This document shows positions 24,632-38,574 of a DNA stretch of 64,000 bases, in pieces (position 1 is the stretch's first letter; every line of letters begins with the position of its first letter). The stretch covers positions 1,219,032 through 1,283,031 of the forward strand of contig CAJNOJ010000003.1 in assembly GCA_905250025.1 (NCBI GenBank), written 5' to 3'. This stretch comes from Adineta ricciae. Taxonomy: Eukaryota; Rotifera; Eurotatoria; Adinetida; Adinetidae. The notes under the pieces are model-generated. The model did no database searches and was not told the origin of the DNA. It saw only the letters and a program-made list of their open reading frames with translations. Made by a program: the position numbers and the translations under genes.

Positions 24632-26782
24632 TTATTGAACAGTATATTCTATAATGCGTTGATAGCTTGTACCTTCATCATATTTCGCACATATACAAAC
24701 TTCATTTGAGCCGACTGTAATTTGTTTTTGAAGAACAGGATCAGTATAACCTTCCTTATCTAGCCATTTTGAATCGACTATGATATTAACATCTTTTGCG
24801 CCTGGAATAACACAATGAATAGGAACGATGGAATTTTTCTTTAGAATTCCTTCCATTGGTGTATAAATTTGACATTTATTTGTTTCGAACGAACTGTAAA
24901 TCTTGGGGAATTTTATTGATTGTCGCAGTTTAGTCACATTGAGATTGAATTCAACGACTGAACTAAATTTTGATTCACCATCATTATTACGCTTACCATA
25001 GACGGCGAGTTTATGTTGACCAGGTCGCTCCGGTGCGAATAACAGTTGCCAATAATTCTTTTCTCGGCAGTATTGTGCTAAGGCCCCATTTTCAATTTCA
25101 ACATTGTTGTATTGTATAGCACAACTAAGTTGAACATCGTCAGGAGTTTGAATCAACACCTCGGTATACAATGCATCGTTTGCCCAAACGGCATTGGCAC
25201 GATTCATTGGAGCCAATATCTTGAGGTCAAGATCATAGAACTCTTTCCATGTTCGTGGATATGACATATTCGGCGAAGGAATTTGTTTTGCGTCGATTTT
25301 GAATGAAACTGCAGACCAATAACTTCCGGTGTCATTTTTTTCCTTTGCCATAATGGCTGCTTCGAACAGTCCATTGCGATCCGGCGCGAAATTACATTTC
25401 CAAATCTTTTCTTCTCGGTTGAAGTACACTTGCTCTCCATTGCTTAACACGTTACCGGTTTCGTCGGTCAATTTTCCTAATAGTTCGACATTTTCAGGCG
25501 CTTTTATCAGAATCTGGGCAAAGGCAGCACCGTTCGCCAGTTTGATCAGGTGCGTATCCTGAGGTGACATAATTTCCAGCCCTAAATCAGTAAATCTTTT
25601 CCAGGTTTTCGGAAAACTTATGCACTTCGCAGGCATTTGTTTCACATCCAATATTAGCTCCATGACTGAATGATATGTTCCATTCTCGTCATCGCCTTGT
25701 TTTCCAGAGACCACTATTTGATGTTTACCTACGTTCGCTGGTGCAAAATAGCAGCAATGCACTTGTTTTAGCTTGTCGAAAATGATTCGATGGCCACCTT
25801 CGACCTTTTTACCATTCATTTTTAAATGTGCGAGAAGATGTACATCGGCTGGAGTCTTTATAACAACCAAGGCATAAGATTTTCCTGCTACAAAATCAAC
25901 ATGAGCTAAATTACATGGACTAATCAATTCCAAATTCAGCTGGAAATACAACGGACGTAGTTTTGGCATTGACATATACTGCGCCATACTAATCGGTGTT
26001 TCCAGCAGTTGCCACCTTTCTTCTTCTTTTCTAGGAAGATGATGGTAAATCATCTCGTTCGGACGAGCAAGGAAATAATAAGCTTCAAGTCTCTGCTCGA
26101 ACTCTTTCTTATCATTCACGTGACCTGCACCCCATGTCGACTCCACCAAGTACCAATGATGGTCGATCTCGACTACATTCCATGCATGGTCAACCTCACT
26201 CGGTGCACCTTCTCGATCATCGAATTCATATCCCTTCGAATACCCGCTCACCACCTCACATGGCATTTGTAGATGATCGCACAAATATTTGTACATGTTG
26301 GCATAGCCTGCACAGACACCTCGTCTTGTTCGAAAGACTCCTTCGGCTGTCTGATCCTGATAGTTCTTAGTGAAATAGGAGACAGTATCATACTGAATGT
26401 TGGATGCAATCCAGTAGAAAATGAACCAGTGTCGATGGATGACAGATTTTCCTTCGGAGAATGTTTTTAGAATATCTGTAAGGTGAGAGAGCGAAGTTGG
26501 ACTCCATCGTTCTATTGCAGATTGATATGAACGATCGTTGATGGCCCGAAATCTTTCCTTAATAAATGACTCATTGAATGCCTGTGGATCGACTAATTGG
26601 AAATTTGAATGCCTTTTATTATTACGTAAATTTGTAATAATTGCTTCATCTGACGGAGTAACGTCTGGTTCTATGATGATTTTGTTGACTCTCTGCTGTT
26701 CGACTTGACTGCCATGTTGATTTTCCGCTTGCAATACCACTGGTTCAGGATTTGGAGCTGTTTTTCGGTGGCAACAACCCAT
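24632..26782 (-). CDS. KY-type transglutaminase-core protein with four repeated beta domains (copy 2)
   Basis: An intronless 716-aa frame starting MGCCHRK, again suited to N-terminal myristoylation and palmitoylation. The core has RGVCAGYANMY (Cys157), VDHAWNVV (His199) and LVESTWGAGH (Glu214 at the third catalytic position). Four beta-rich repeats follow, the first opening with FQLNLELISP, the next two with SFPKTWKRFTDLGLEIMSP and SYPRTWKEFYDLDLKILAP. This is two repeats fewer than copy 1. The N-terminal 80 residues and the repeats differ clearly from copy 1, while the core is about 99 percent identical in DNA. The TMEM272-like gene lies between the copies on the opposite strand. Likely role: a membrane-anchored cytoskeletal scaffold or peptidase, by family analogy. 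Confidence 0.85.
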   Translation of the reverse strand: MGCCHRKTAPNPEPVVLQAENQHGSQVEQQRVNKIIIEPDVTPSDEAIITNLRNNKRHSNFQLVDPQAFNESFIKERFRAINDRSYQSAIERWSPTSLSHLTDILKTFSEGKSVIHRHWFIFYWIASNIQYDTVSYFTKNYQDQTAEGVFRTRRGVCAGYANMYKYLCDHLQMPCEVVSGYSKGYEFDDREGAPSEVDHAWNVVEIDHHWYLVESTWGAGHVNDKKEFEQRLEAYYFLARPNEMIYHHLPRKEEERWQLLETPISMAQYMSMPKLRPLYFQLNLELISPCNLAHVDFVAGKSYALVVIKTPADVHLLAHLKMNGKKVEGGHRIIFDKLKQVHCCYFAPANVGKHQIVVSGKQGDDENGTYHSVMELILDVKQMPAKCISFPKTWKRFTDLGLEIMSPQDTHLIKLANGAAFAQILIKAPENVELLGKLTDETGNVLSNGEQVYFNREEKIWKCNFAPDRNGLFEAAIMAKEKNDTGSYWSAVSFKIDAKQIPSPNMSYPRTWKEFYDLDLKILAPMNRANAVWANDALYTEVLIQTPDDVQLSCAIQYNNVEIENGALAQYCREKNYWQLLFAPERPGQHKLAVYGKRNNDGESKFSSVVEFNLNVTKLRQSIKFPKIYSSFETNKCQIYTPMEGILKKNSIVPIHCVIPGAKDVNIIVDSKWLDKEGYTDPVLQKQITVGSNEVCICAKYDEGTSYQRIIEYTVQ
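25944..26531. repeat. 588-bp tract nearly identical to 21601-22188
   Basis: Partner of the tract in KY copy 1, at an offset of 4343 bp and in the same orientation. It covers the transglutaminase core only. Confidence 0.85.
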
Positions 26783-28053
26783 GTTGGATGTTCACGTGTT
26801 GTGAATGCTCGTTTTTCAGTGTTGACATTGCGTCTCTTTCTCAAAAAATGATTGTTAGAGTATAGACACTGTGACAATGTGAGACGATATATGAATGTTG
26901 ACTTTTTTCTACTTCCGATTACCGTCTTTTTTAAGGCGGCAAGACTGTTATTAGCAAATAAAATGCGATAACAGGCGATAAAATCTTTGTCAAAAGTGTA
27001 CGAGAGGAAGGCAAACAAAGCGGTTGTTACACCGACATATAAGATATCTGGAAATTGGCAGGCGGAACATTGGGAAAATTCAATTTTTCCTTCTTTTTGC
27101 CACAACTAAGTCAAATGCGCCAAAAAAGTTTCTAATAATTGATGACGCACTTGCTATCGCAAAAATGTCAATAGAGCTGTTTTTTTTTTGAGAGGAAGTT
27201 TTTTTTGTTCGCGTCAGTAATACTTTGAGAACACACTGATATCTAACTATGAAATCTCGAGTATATCTCTAGAAAAATGTCAATATAGGAACAACATTTG
27301 ACTTGTATGCCATCATTATCGAATAATTCTTCAGTACAATTTGATTAGCGTCATATGATCTTTTATGACGAAAATAACAATAAAATATTTCATTCTCATG
27401 ATCATTTCAGCGGCAAACAGTTCCTTTTTGTTTTGAGTATCTTATTCTTTTGAATCGATTTCAAAGTCACTGAAAAGATGAAAGCAGATTTCAAATAACG
27501 TTTTGATTTCTAAATAAAGAACATTCCAATGAACTCGACATTAATAATGAATAAACATCTTTTGAAAACTTTCGAGAACTGTGTGAACGTTACTTCTACA
27601 TAATTACATTTATCAATGATGAAAGATCTGCTAGACTGATGTCGCCTATTGAAGAACAAAAACAGTGTGTGCGTGTTGCTCGACTATTGACGCGGCAGAT
27701 GCCGCTAATTTCTCAATGGTTCCAAGCGGATTGTTCAGTTCGTTGGGCGAATAATTTTCTCGTAAATAATTCACATCATCCGCATTCCACCATCTCATAT
27801 TGTGATGTTTCCTGTTTCTTCTTCTTGAAGCAAGCATTCGATGAATGAGAGCTATTATCTTTTGTTTTTATTTCTTTCAAGATATTCGAATCAAGATTAG
27901 TCAAATATGTGAGGTGAAACGAAGAAGTTCGTAACAATGTCGACAACTTTCAAAACACAGACTGGTTGACTTGTTTTGCTTTTCTTCTCATCGATGATAT
28001 CTTGTGTTTTATTTATGTGTTTAACAAATATTATTAGTATTTCATCTTCAAAT
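26783..28053. other. Intergenic, no supported gene
   Basis: A 1.3-kb divergent intergenic region between KY copy 2 and the MLK gene. Short frames on both strands have no recognisable features. It should hold both promoters, but no motif could be assigned. Confidence 0.4.
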
Positions 28054-31638
<3,585 letters not shown>

Positions 31639-32136
31639 AGTGCATTTCGTCGTTTTCTCATTTCTACTGGTTTTAGTCTCTAGAATCTTCTAGATATCTT
31701 GTATTATCAATTGGACGCTTGTTTCTTTGACTTTTATGTATTTATGTGTGTATGGTGACGAAAACTATTCTTTTATCCTGACTTTTTCTCTCTATATACC
31801 GTTTTTGTTGTTTGTGGAATAGAACAAAAAATTTTTCGAAATGTAATGTAAATAGAGGAGAAATCCGATCATTTTCGTTCATCATTTTATGCCAATATTG
31901 CGTATTTGATATATATATATATGAATCATCACATGTAACTGAATGATGATGAATAAAAGTAGAGCAACATGATTTTTCTCGTTCTGTTTTGCCTTTTTTG
32001 GCTATAACCATGATGCGAAAAGAACAACAATATCGTCACATGAATACTTCTGTTAGTTGTTGTTTTTCTTCTTCCAGCATGTAGTATATATAATCTTGCA
32101 GGAAAACACACACACACATAGAAAATTTATCCTCCG
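31639..32136. other. Intergenic, no supported gene
   Basis: 3' region of the MLK gene and 5' region of the ankyrin gene. It includes a short (TA)n run near 31910. Confidence 0.4.
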
Positions 32137-33468
32137 ATGATTCAAGAACAACTTCTTAGTTGTTGTCGAGATCCAATCGAGTCAAATGAAGATGAATTAT
32201 TTCTATTGAATCATATCTTGGCTGAAGTTGAGTATCAACATAAGAGACATCTCGTCGATGCTGAAGATGCTACTCATCGTGCGCCGTTATTTCACGCCAT
32301 CGAAAGTGGCAAATCGTTGCATTTTCTCAGACGATTACTTGACTTTCAAGTTCATATCACAAGTCGAATATTAATCTGTGCTATCCGTTATGGAAATCTA
32401 GACACGTTAAGACTATTTCATGAATACGGTGCTGATTTTCGTCAATCATATCATGGTTTATCCCTTCTGCATGAATGTATACTCTTACATAAAAATAATC
32501 TAATTAGCTTCTTAATCGAACAAGCAGGAGTAAGTTTATCAAAATGTCATTCTTTTCCAAGAAGTCTTATTTTCTTTCAGATCGATCCGAATAGTGCAGA
32601 TTATGATCACCAAACACCATTATTATACGCAATATTTCGAACGAATATCGATGCTATTCATATTCTACTTCGGTATGGAATGATCGATCCATGTTTGATA
32701 AGTACACGTACAAAGCAATTGACTTGCTTCCATGCAGCATGCGAATTGGGTATTGATGAAGTTCTACCATCGATGATGAATTACATCGCAATAGAGAATA
32801 TTAACAAGCTTTCTCTTGGGGATCAAACCTCGTTTGATCTGTTCTTATCGTGTTATTTATTCACAAAGAATAATTTGTATATGAATGAGGAATCTTTACA
32901 GAAATTCTCGTCCTTATTCGATCTATTCGTATCTCGTGGCGCAAAATTGCACCATTTAACGAAGGCTTATCGACGGACACGCGCTCCCTATGTGACAAAG
33001 ATTCTGACTATACTTCTGAAAAAGAATCTTCTTCTATCGGATATTATTCTTGAAACGGGCCGTTCGACGATCGTCAATTATTTGCAATCGTTGATTTGTC
33101 AATCGTTGGGTGACTGGCCGTATTTGGTGGAATCGAATGATAGTATCACCTGGAAACAACAACAAATCATTCTTCGACAACTTTATGAATTATTCATATT
33201 TGCGTATTTCAAATCTTGCAATCGTCAGACGATCAATAAGAAATTACTAACAAGATGCTGCTCGGCGAATAAACATAATTCGAAGATGAAACAGATTTTG
33301 TGGATATTTATACAGAATTTTGTAGAGCCGAGAAAATTAGTGGAACCATTGAAATCAATATGTCGAACGCAGATTTTGCTGAATATCGATTCGATTGATA
33401 AGCATTGTACAAGTGTCAATTTAGAAATTCCGAAAGAACTGGATAGTTATCTTCTATTTTTTATCTGA
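32137..33468 (+). CDS. Ankyrin-repeat and SOCS-box protein (ASB-like)
   Basis: The frame is open throughout, but GTAAGT at 32530 and TTTCAG ending at 32580 mark a 51-bp intron of whole-codon length. Splicing gives 426 aa and retention 443 aa. Degenerate ankyrin repeats include HRAPLFHAIESGKSLHFLRRLL, GLSLLHECILLHKNNLISFLIEQ and HQTPLLYAIFRTNIDAIHILL. The C-terminus has EPLKSICRTQIL and LEIPKELDSYLLF, which fit a SOCS box (BC-box and Cul5-type segments). ASB proteins are substrate adaptors of Elongin B/C-Cullin 5 ubiquitin ligases, with the ankyrin solenoid binding the target. The target cannot be predicted. The start is the first ATG of the frame. Confidence 0.75.
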   Translation: MIQEQLLSCCRDPIESNEDELFLLNHILAEVEYQHKRHLVDAEDATHRAPLFHAIESGKSLHFLRRLLDFQVHITSRILICAIRYGNLDTLRLFHEYGADFRQSYHGLSLLHECILLHKNNLISFLIEQAGVSLSKCHSFPRSLIFFQIDPNSADYDHQTPLLYAIFRTNIDAIHILLRYGMIDPCLISTRTKQLTCFHAACELGIDEVLPSMMNYIAIENINKLSLGDQTSFDLFLSCYLFTKNNLYMNEESLQKFSSLFDLFVSRGAKLHHLTKAYRRTRAPYVTKILTILLKKNLLLSDIILETGRSTIVNYLQSLICQSLGDWPYLVESNDSITWKQQQIILRQLYELFIFAYFKSCNRQTINKKLLTRCCSANKHNSKMKQILWIFIQNFVEPRKLVEPLKSICRTQILLNIDSIDKHCTSVNLEIPKELDSYLLFFI

Positions 33469-33594
33469 TAAACTTTAGAATCAATAAGACGATCAAAATA
33501 TTTGATATAAATCTTTTTTTTTATTTTGTTTTCAAAAACGAAAAATAAAATCGAAAAACGAAATATTCGAAGTAAAACGCATAAAACTATATAT

Positions 33595-36500
33595 TTATGA
33601 TCTGGCAAATTTGCTTGGAACTGCTTCTATAAGAATACAATAAGGTATTTTTTTCAAATCGACTTCTGTTGAAATGAACTTACGCATTTGCGTTTGTTGT
33701 CGTTGTTCAGTCATTGATTGTTGACCGAATTGAGTTGGTTCATTTGATCGAAATAAAGTTTGTCCACGAAAACTTTGTGGAACATGTCCTAAAAGCAAAT
33801 CAGGCATGAAATCATGGATTTTACATCAATTTAAAGAGTACCTTGAAAAAGATCTGAGTTTGTTGGAAGTGTTGTCGCTTCGATGGATCTACCGGTCACT
33901 TGTTCTAAGCAGAGGAGTGAATGGTAAATTAGAGAAGAGTGATATGTGTACTCACCAGTTTGTGGTTGAAGTCGTAGCTCAGTAGGTTTGAGGACTCTAC
34001 CGTCTTAAAATCAACAGAGTTCGGTAATCAATCAGAGAATTTGAAGAGAACTACTTTGCATTTGTTGATTCGACCATGTTTGTCTTTGATCATAAGCATT
34101 CTGAGGCGTCATACCTTGTTGTTGTTGTCGTTGAGGAAATACGAACTGAGTATTTTGCTTTTGAAAAGAATCTTCAGTCGCTACTTGTCGTTGATCTAAA
34201 AGAGAAAAAGACTTACTACAATCATTTTAACATGGAATTTAAATATTTACCTTGAGATAGAAGTATTGTGTCTTGTTTTCCTGTATCTATTGAAAGTTCG
34301 GAAGAGATTCATAATGAAGACGAGAAAAAATGTAAATGGTACCTTTCCAATGTGTCGGTTTGAAAGCGATTACTTGAGTTGTTTGGCTTCTGGGTGATTG
34401 TTCTGCAAGACACGATTTGATTGGAAATGAGAAAATTAATGCCTTACTTTGAAATCGAGTTTCCCACGATTGTTCTTGTCCGTGATGTTCTTGTCGAGAA
34501 GGATTTATTTGTCGGTTTCCTTCAACTTCAACAAGGACTTGTGGATTTTGAGCTAGGTTAGGAAATGAATGTAGTTGGCCCATATATTTACGCATACAAA
34601 TGACGATATACCTTGAAATTTGGTTTCCCATGGCTTTTGTTGTTCTGAGAAACGTTGTGGGGGAAGAATGACGTGTGGTGTTTGTATTGTTGTTGTTGTT
34701 GTTGTTAAGGGTGTTGTCGCGGTAAAAGGTGCTTGTATTGAAGCTGAAATAGAGAAAGATTATGTTTAACTAGTTTGCTTCTCAAAAGTGAAATTGAAAA
34801 CGTACCTCGCAATTGTTGTTGACCTCCTAAACTCTGTTTTTCTATAGAAACAATACAGATTCCGATGAGATTAGTCGAAGAAGAAAAATAGTTTACCTTG
34901 CCAAGTTTGAGCGGGTGGAACAAAACGTTGAGCGATTTGTTGATATCCTGTTGAGACAAAACAAATGCAATGTATTTTACCTGAAGTATTCCTACCTGTT
35001 TCAAGGCGATTGCTTCCATCAAATGTCATTGTCTCTGGACGATGTGTTTCGGTTTGCTCGTCTCTTTGAAATGATTTTGTATCTAATAGACATGACGAAC
35101 AAAAACGAAAAGCTAATGATATTGAAAAGTGTTCATACTTTGCCATTTCTGAGGTTGTGTACCAAAGAGTTGTGTCTGTTGTTGCCAAGATTGATCACCT
35201 CTCTGAAGATCCTTATCTGTTATGACTACAAAGAAGTATTCGATTACAGATTGAAGAAGTGAAGAGACTATAACTAACCTTCTACGCGAATTGTGTTTTG
35301 TGCTGGTGAACTTGTCTCAATGTCTGCTTGTCCTAAAGAAAGCGATTGAGTCAGATTGAGAATAAACAGAGCTGATAATGCTACTTTGTGCTTGTGGTTG
35401 TGTTTGAAAGGCTGAACAGGTCATATGAACGATAATTAGCAGTAGAAGAAAAACGAGGATACTTACTCTGCGATGATTGTACAAATTGAGATCCTGTCAT
35501 TGGAGCGGCATTTTGTCTCATTTGCCAGGTTTGCTGTTCGCGAGGATTTTGTTGTTGAAATCCTAAATATCGGATGCAACGATTGCAAAATAAACGTATC
35601 CAATTTTGAACACACCTTGCAATTGCACGGTATTTTGCGGAAACTTCGCAAGATGCATACTCCATTCTTGACTGTCATCTAATAAGATTCATAGTCATAG
35701 ATTACAAAGCTTTAATTTGAGAAAAATAAAGACAAACATACCTTGAACTTGTTCGTTGCGTTGAACTATTTTTAATCGCAGAAAATAAATTAAGTTTGCA
35801 GAACCATAGATACAAAAAGATGCACTCACCATTCTGAACTTGTGGTCGGAGAGCGACACGTTGAGAGCTTTGCACATTACTTTCTGGTAATTTATCTAAT
35901 ATTGAATAGTTATTTTGCACTGTAGCTTACTTTACATTTTAACTTACTTAACCATTGTTTTGTACCAAAAGATTGTTGGTTTTGTTGAAATTCTAGAAGA
36001 GAAACGGTACACTCAACAACACATAAACGCAGAAAGGACGTACGCTGTTGTTGTTGTTGTCGTTGGCTGTCTTGTTCAGCTCGAAATCGATTCGAATCGA
36101 CGTCAGTAGATAAACCATCTGACACAACTGATACACGTTGTTTTTGACCTATAGAAAAAGAAGAAAACACATTAATTCGTTAATTGATATCTAAACTTGC
36201 CTTGTGACTGTCTCGATTCTTGATCTTTTTGTGGAACTAAAATATTCAACAATCCTAGATTTTTCAGTCTGACAGACGAATAGAGTCTTACTTTGCCATT
36301 GGCTGGATCCAGTAAACATGTTTTCACGGACTTGGTTGGGATTTATCATTTGTGATACTTGATCTATACGAATACAAATGAACGTAGAGAAGTGCTGAGT
36401 GTAGATAAAATTTCGGTTATGTACTTCGAAGTTCTTGAGTCTTTTGTCCGAGTTCAGGTAAATTTTGAATCGAAACTCCTTGAAAAATTTAAAAGAATGA

Positions 36501-37952
36501 ATAATATCGACCAGAAGAATTCATACCGTTCTGACTATCGACGGTTACTAATATTTGTTTTCGATCGGCAGCTCGGGCTGGAATGAAGCCAAAAAGATCT
36601 GGACTATTTATTTTAACATTTTGAGCCGATTGCCTAAAAATTATGGAAACAATTGAAGTCTTTGAGTTCGTAAACGATTTCTCTATCTACATGTCCCGTT
36701 GAAGTTGGAGAGAAGTTGCCGATGGTTGAATTAATTTTTGTGCATCTGTATTGTCAAAGACTTGTTCTTGATCGCCCTTGATAGCGATACTAGTTGATGG
36801 TATTGTTATAAAGGCTGGCATATCAATTTTAGCTGGTCGTTTACGATCGCAGATTTTCTCTTCTTGATTCCAGTAAAGTAATGGACCACACGGTTGAAAA
36901 TAGATCAATTCGCCGTCACATTGAATGTATGCACGTTGACTGAATGCAAATGGGTAGAATTGTTCGGTTGTTGTCAAACATGGATTTGGCACAGCTATTC
37001 AATGATATACAATCATCAATACACAAAATGAAAGATTTTTCTTCTTCAACAACAAACCTTCGCGACAGTTAAGACCATAACCTTTCAATGTATGACAGAC
37101 ACAAACATAATCTTGTTCATAATCGTTTGTTGTCAATGGTCGACATTCAGCATTTGGGCCACATGGTTTTTTGACACACGAGTTCACTGGTGTTTCACAT
37201 CGTTCACCTGTCCAGTCTGATCGGCAAGTACATTTGAATGTAGAATTCGATGCAATGGAGCAAACACCCTCATTTAAACATGGTTTTTCTACGTCGCATC
37301 TGTTTAATGATGGCGTTTCGGCGAGAAGGTCACATTCGTTGCTTTTGACGTTGAATTCAACACCATCTGGACATGTTAAGATTTCGTAATGAAATTCATC
37401 ACGACAGAATATATATTTTGTTTTCTCTTTTGGAAAAGCACGTTTCGACGATGGACGAGCGCCGATACATGGAGACGGTACTGAAAAATATGAAAAATAA
37501 CTTCGTAGAATGATAAAATAGAATTCAATACGAACATGGTTGAACGTCTGATACACCAACAATCTTTTTATCTGATTTTTCAGTTTCACTAAAACAAAAA
37601 CAAGAGAACTTCATTTCGAAAAACATTTGTCCGAAACATTTCTGCAACATACGTGCGCTCTGGTGATATTAATTCTTCGGTTTTTCCGTCTGCTAAAATT
37701 CGGAGTTGACCGAATGGATAACCTTTTTCTAAATCATTGGCATCAGCATCCTCTAAAAAGGAAAGGATTAACAATAAGTTCCTTTAAAAACAAAAGGAAA
37801 GAAAGATATCGACAACCTTTACTGTCATCACTGGTTTGCCCAAGAACACCAATGGCAAAGAATAGGACTAAGACGAAACTTAGCGAGTGCTATAAACATT
37901 GAACAATATCAAATAAGTACTTGTAAAAGAAATATTCTATTCAACGAACCAT
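33595..37952 (-). CDS. Secreted chitin-binding/EGF protein with 22 symmetric microexons (30 exons)
   Basis: Minus-strand exons, 5' to 3': 37950-37952 (ATG only), 37817-37889, 37653-37752, 37536-37588, 37058-37480, 36691-36994, 36527-36633; then 36425-36478, 36292-36363, 36201-36236, 36044-36148, 35948-35992, 35830-35895, 35742-35765, 35616-35678, 35467-35562, 35385-35411, 35279-35332, 35139-35225, 34996-35082, 34897-34947, 34806-34841, 34612-34743, 34448-34552, 34343-34402, 34251-34286, 34055-34195, 33956-34003, 33842-33904; last 33595-33788. Total 914 aa. Order: signal peptide (HSLSFVLVLFFAIGVLG), chitin-binding type-2 domain with YIFCRDEF--EILTCPDG, two EGF-like domains (CTCRSDWTGERCE and CVCHTLKGYGLNC), a second chitin-binding-like domain, then a Gln-rich tail of about 560 aa. 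Exons 8-29 all have lengths divisible by three and all introns 7-29 are phase 1 (45-64 bp). Likely an extracellular, chitin-associated matrix protein. The joins are inferred, but every junction keeps frame. Confidence 0.85.
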
Positions 37953-38574
37953 CGATTAAATTGCGCAAACGATCGTTCGAGAAGATCAAAACAAAATAGT
38001 CTTCGAATAGTCGATAAAGTGAACACGAAACTGTTCGGATCATTCTTCTTATAGTTCTAGCGAACAGAGACTACAGACGAATAGAAAGAACTACCTCGAT
38101 CGGTTATTGTTCACAAATCGTTTCATCTATTCGTTTCGTTGTCATTTCATACGAACAAATAACTAAATGGAATATCGGTTTCTAAATATCATCATCATCT
38201 ACATGTATCCGAACCGAACTGAAAGAACGATAAATGAATGAATGTTATATATCGACTATGATTAAGCTTTTTTTTCCTTCTAGTCAGAAGTTTCACCATG
38301 ATTCATCATATGTGCTCGTTTTGGCTTGATATTTGACATCCTAAAATACTATGTCATGCAAGCATAGAAATACATCATTAATAACTATTCTCCTCTTCTT
38401 CATTCTAAACATGATTTTAAAGACCTTGTCCCTGTATATCGCTCGATTTTCATTTCGAATATTTACTCATTCAACCGGAACACTAACTCTTCCCTTTTCT
38501 CCTTTTCTGTTCAACCGTATTCGTTTATCTATAATAAACATTGACTAACCAAATATTAAGTACCCAAAACTCCA
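37953..38574. other. Divergent intergenic region
   Basis: Upstream of both the chitin-binding gene and the OTU gene. It contains the probable 5'UTR and promoter of each. A short plus-strand hydrophobic frame at 38351-38548 is not convincing. Confidence 0.4.

Noticed and set aside
33965-34005. tRNA-like stretch (GTAGCTCAGTAGG)
   Set aside because: No cloverleaf partner segments, and it is coding in exon 28 of the microexon gene.
33600-36600. Many short frames read as separate small genes or as a simple Gln-rich repeat
   Set aside because: They join perfectly by short GT..AG introns in one phase into a single secreted protein.
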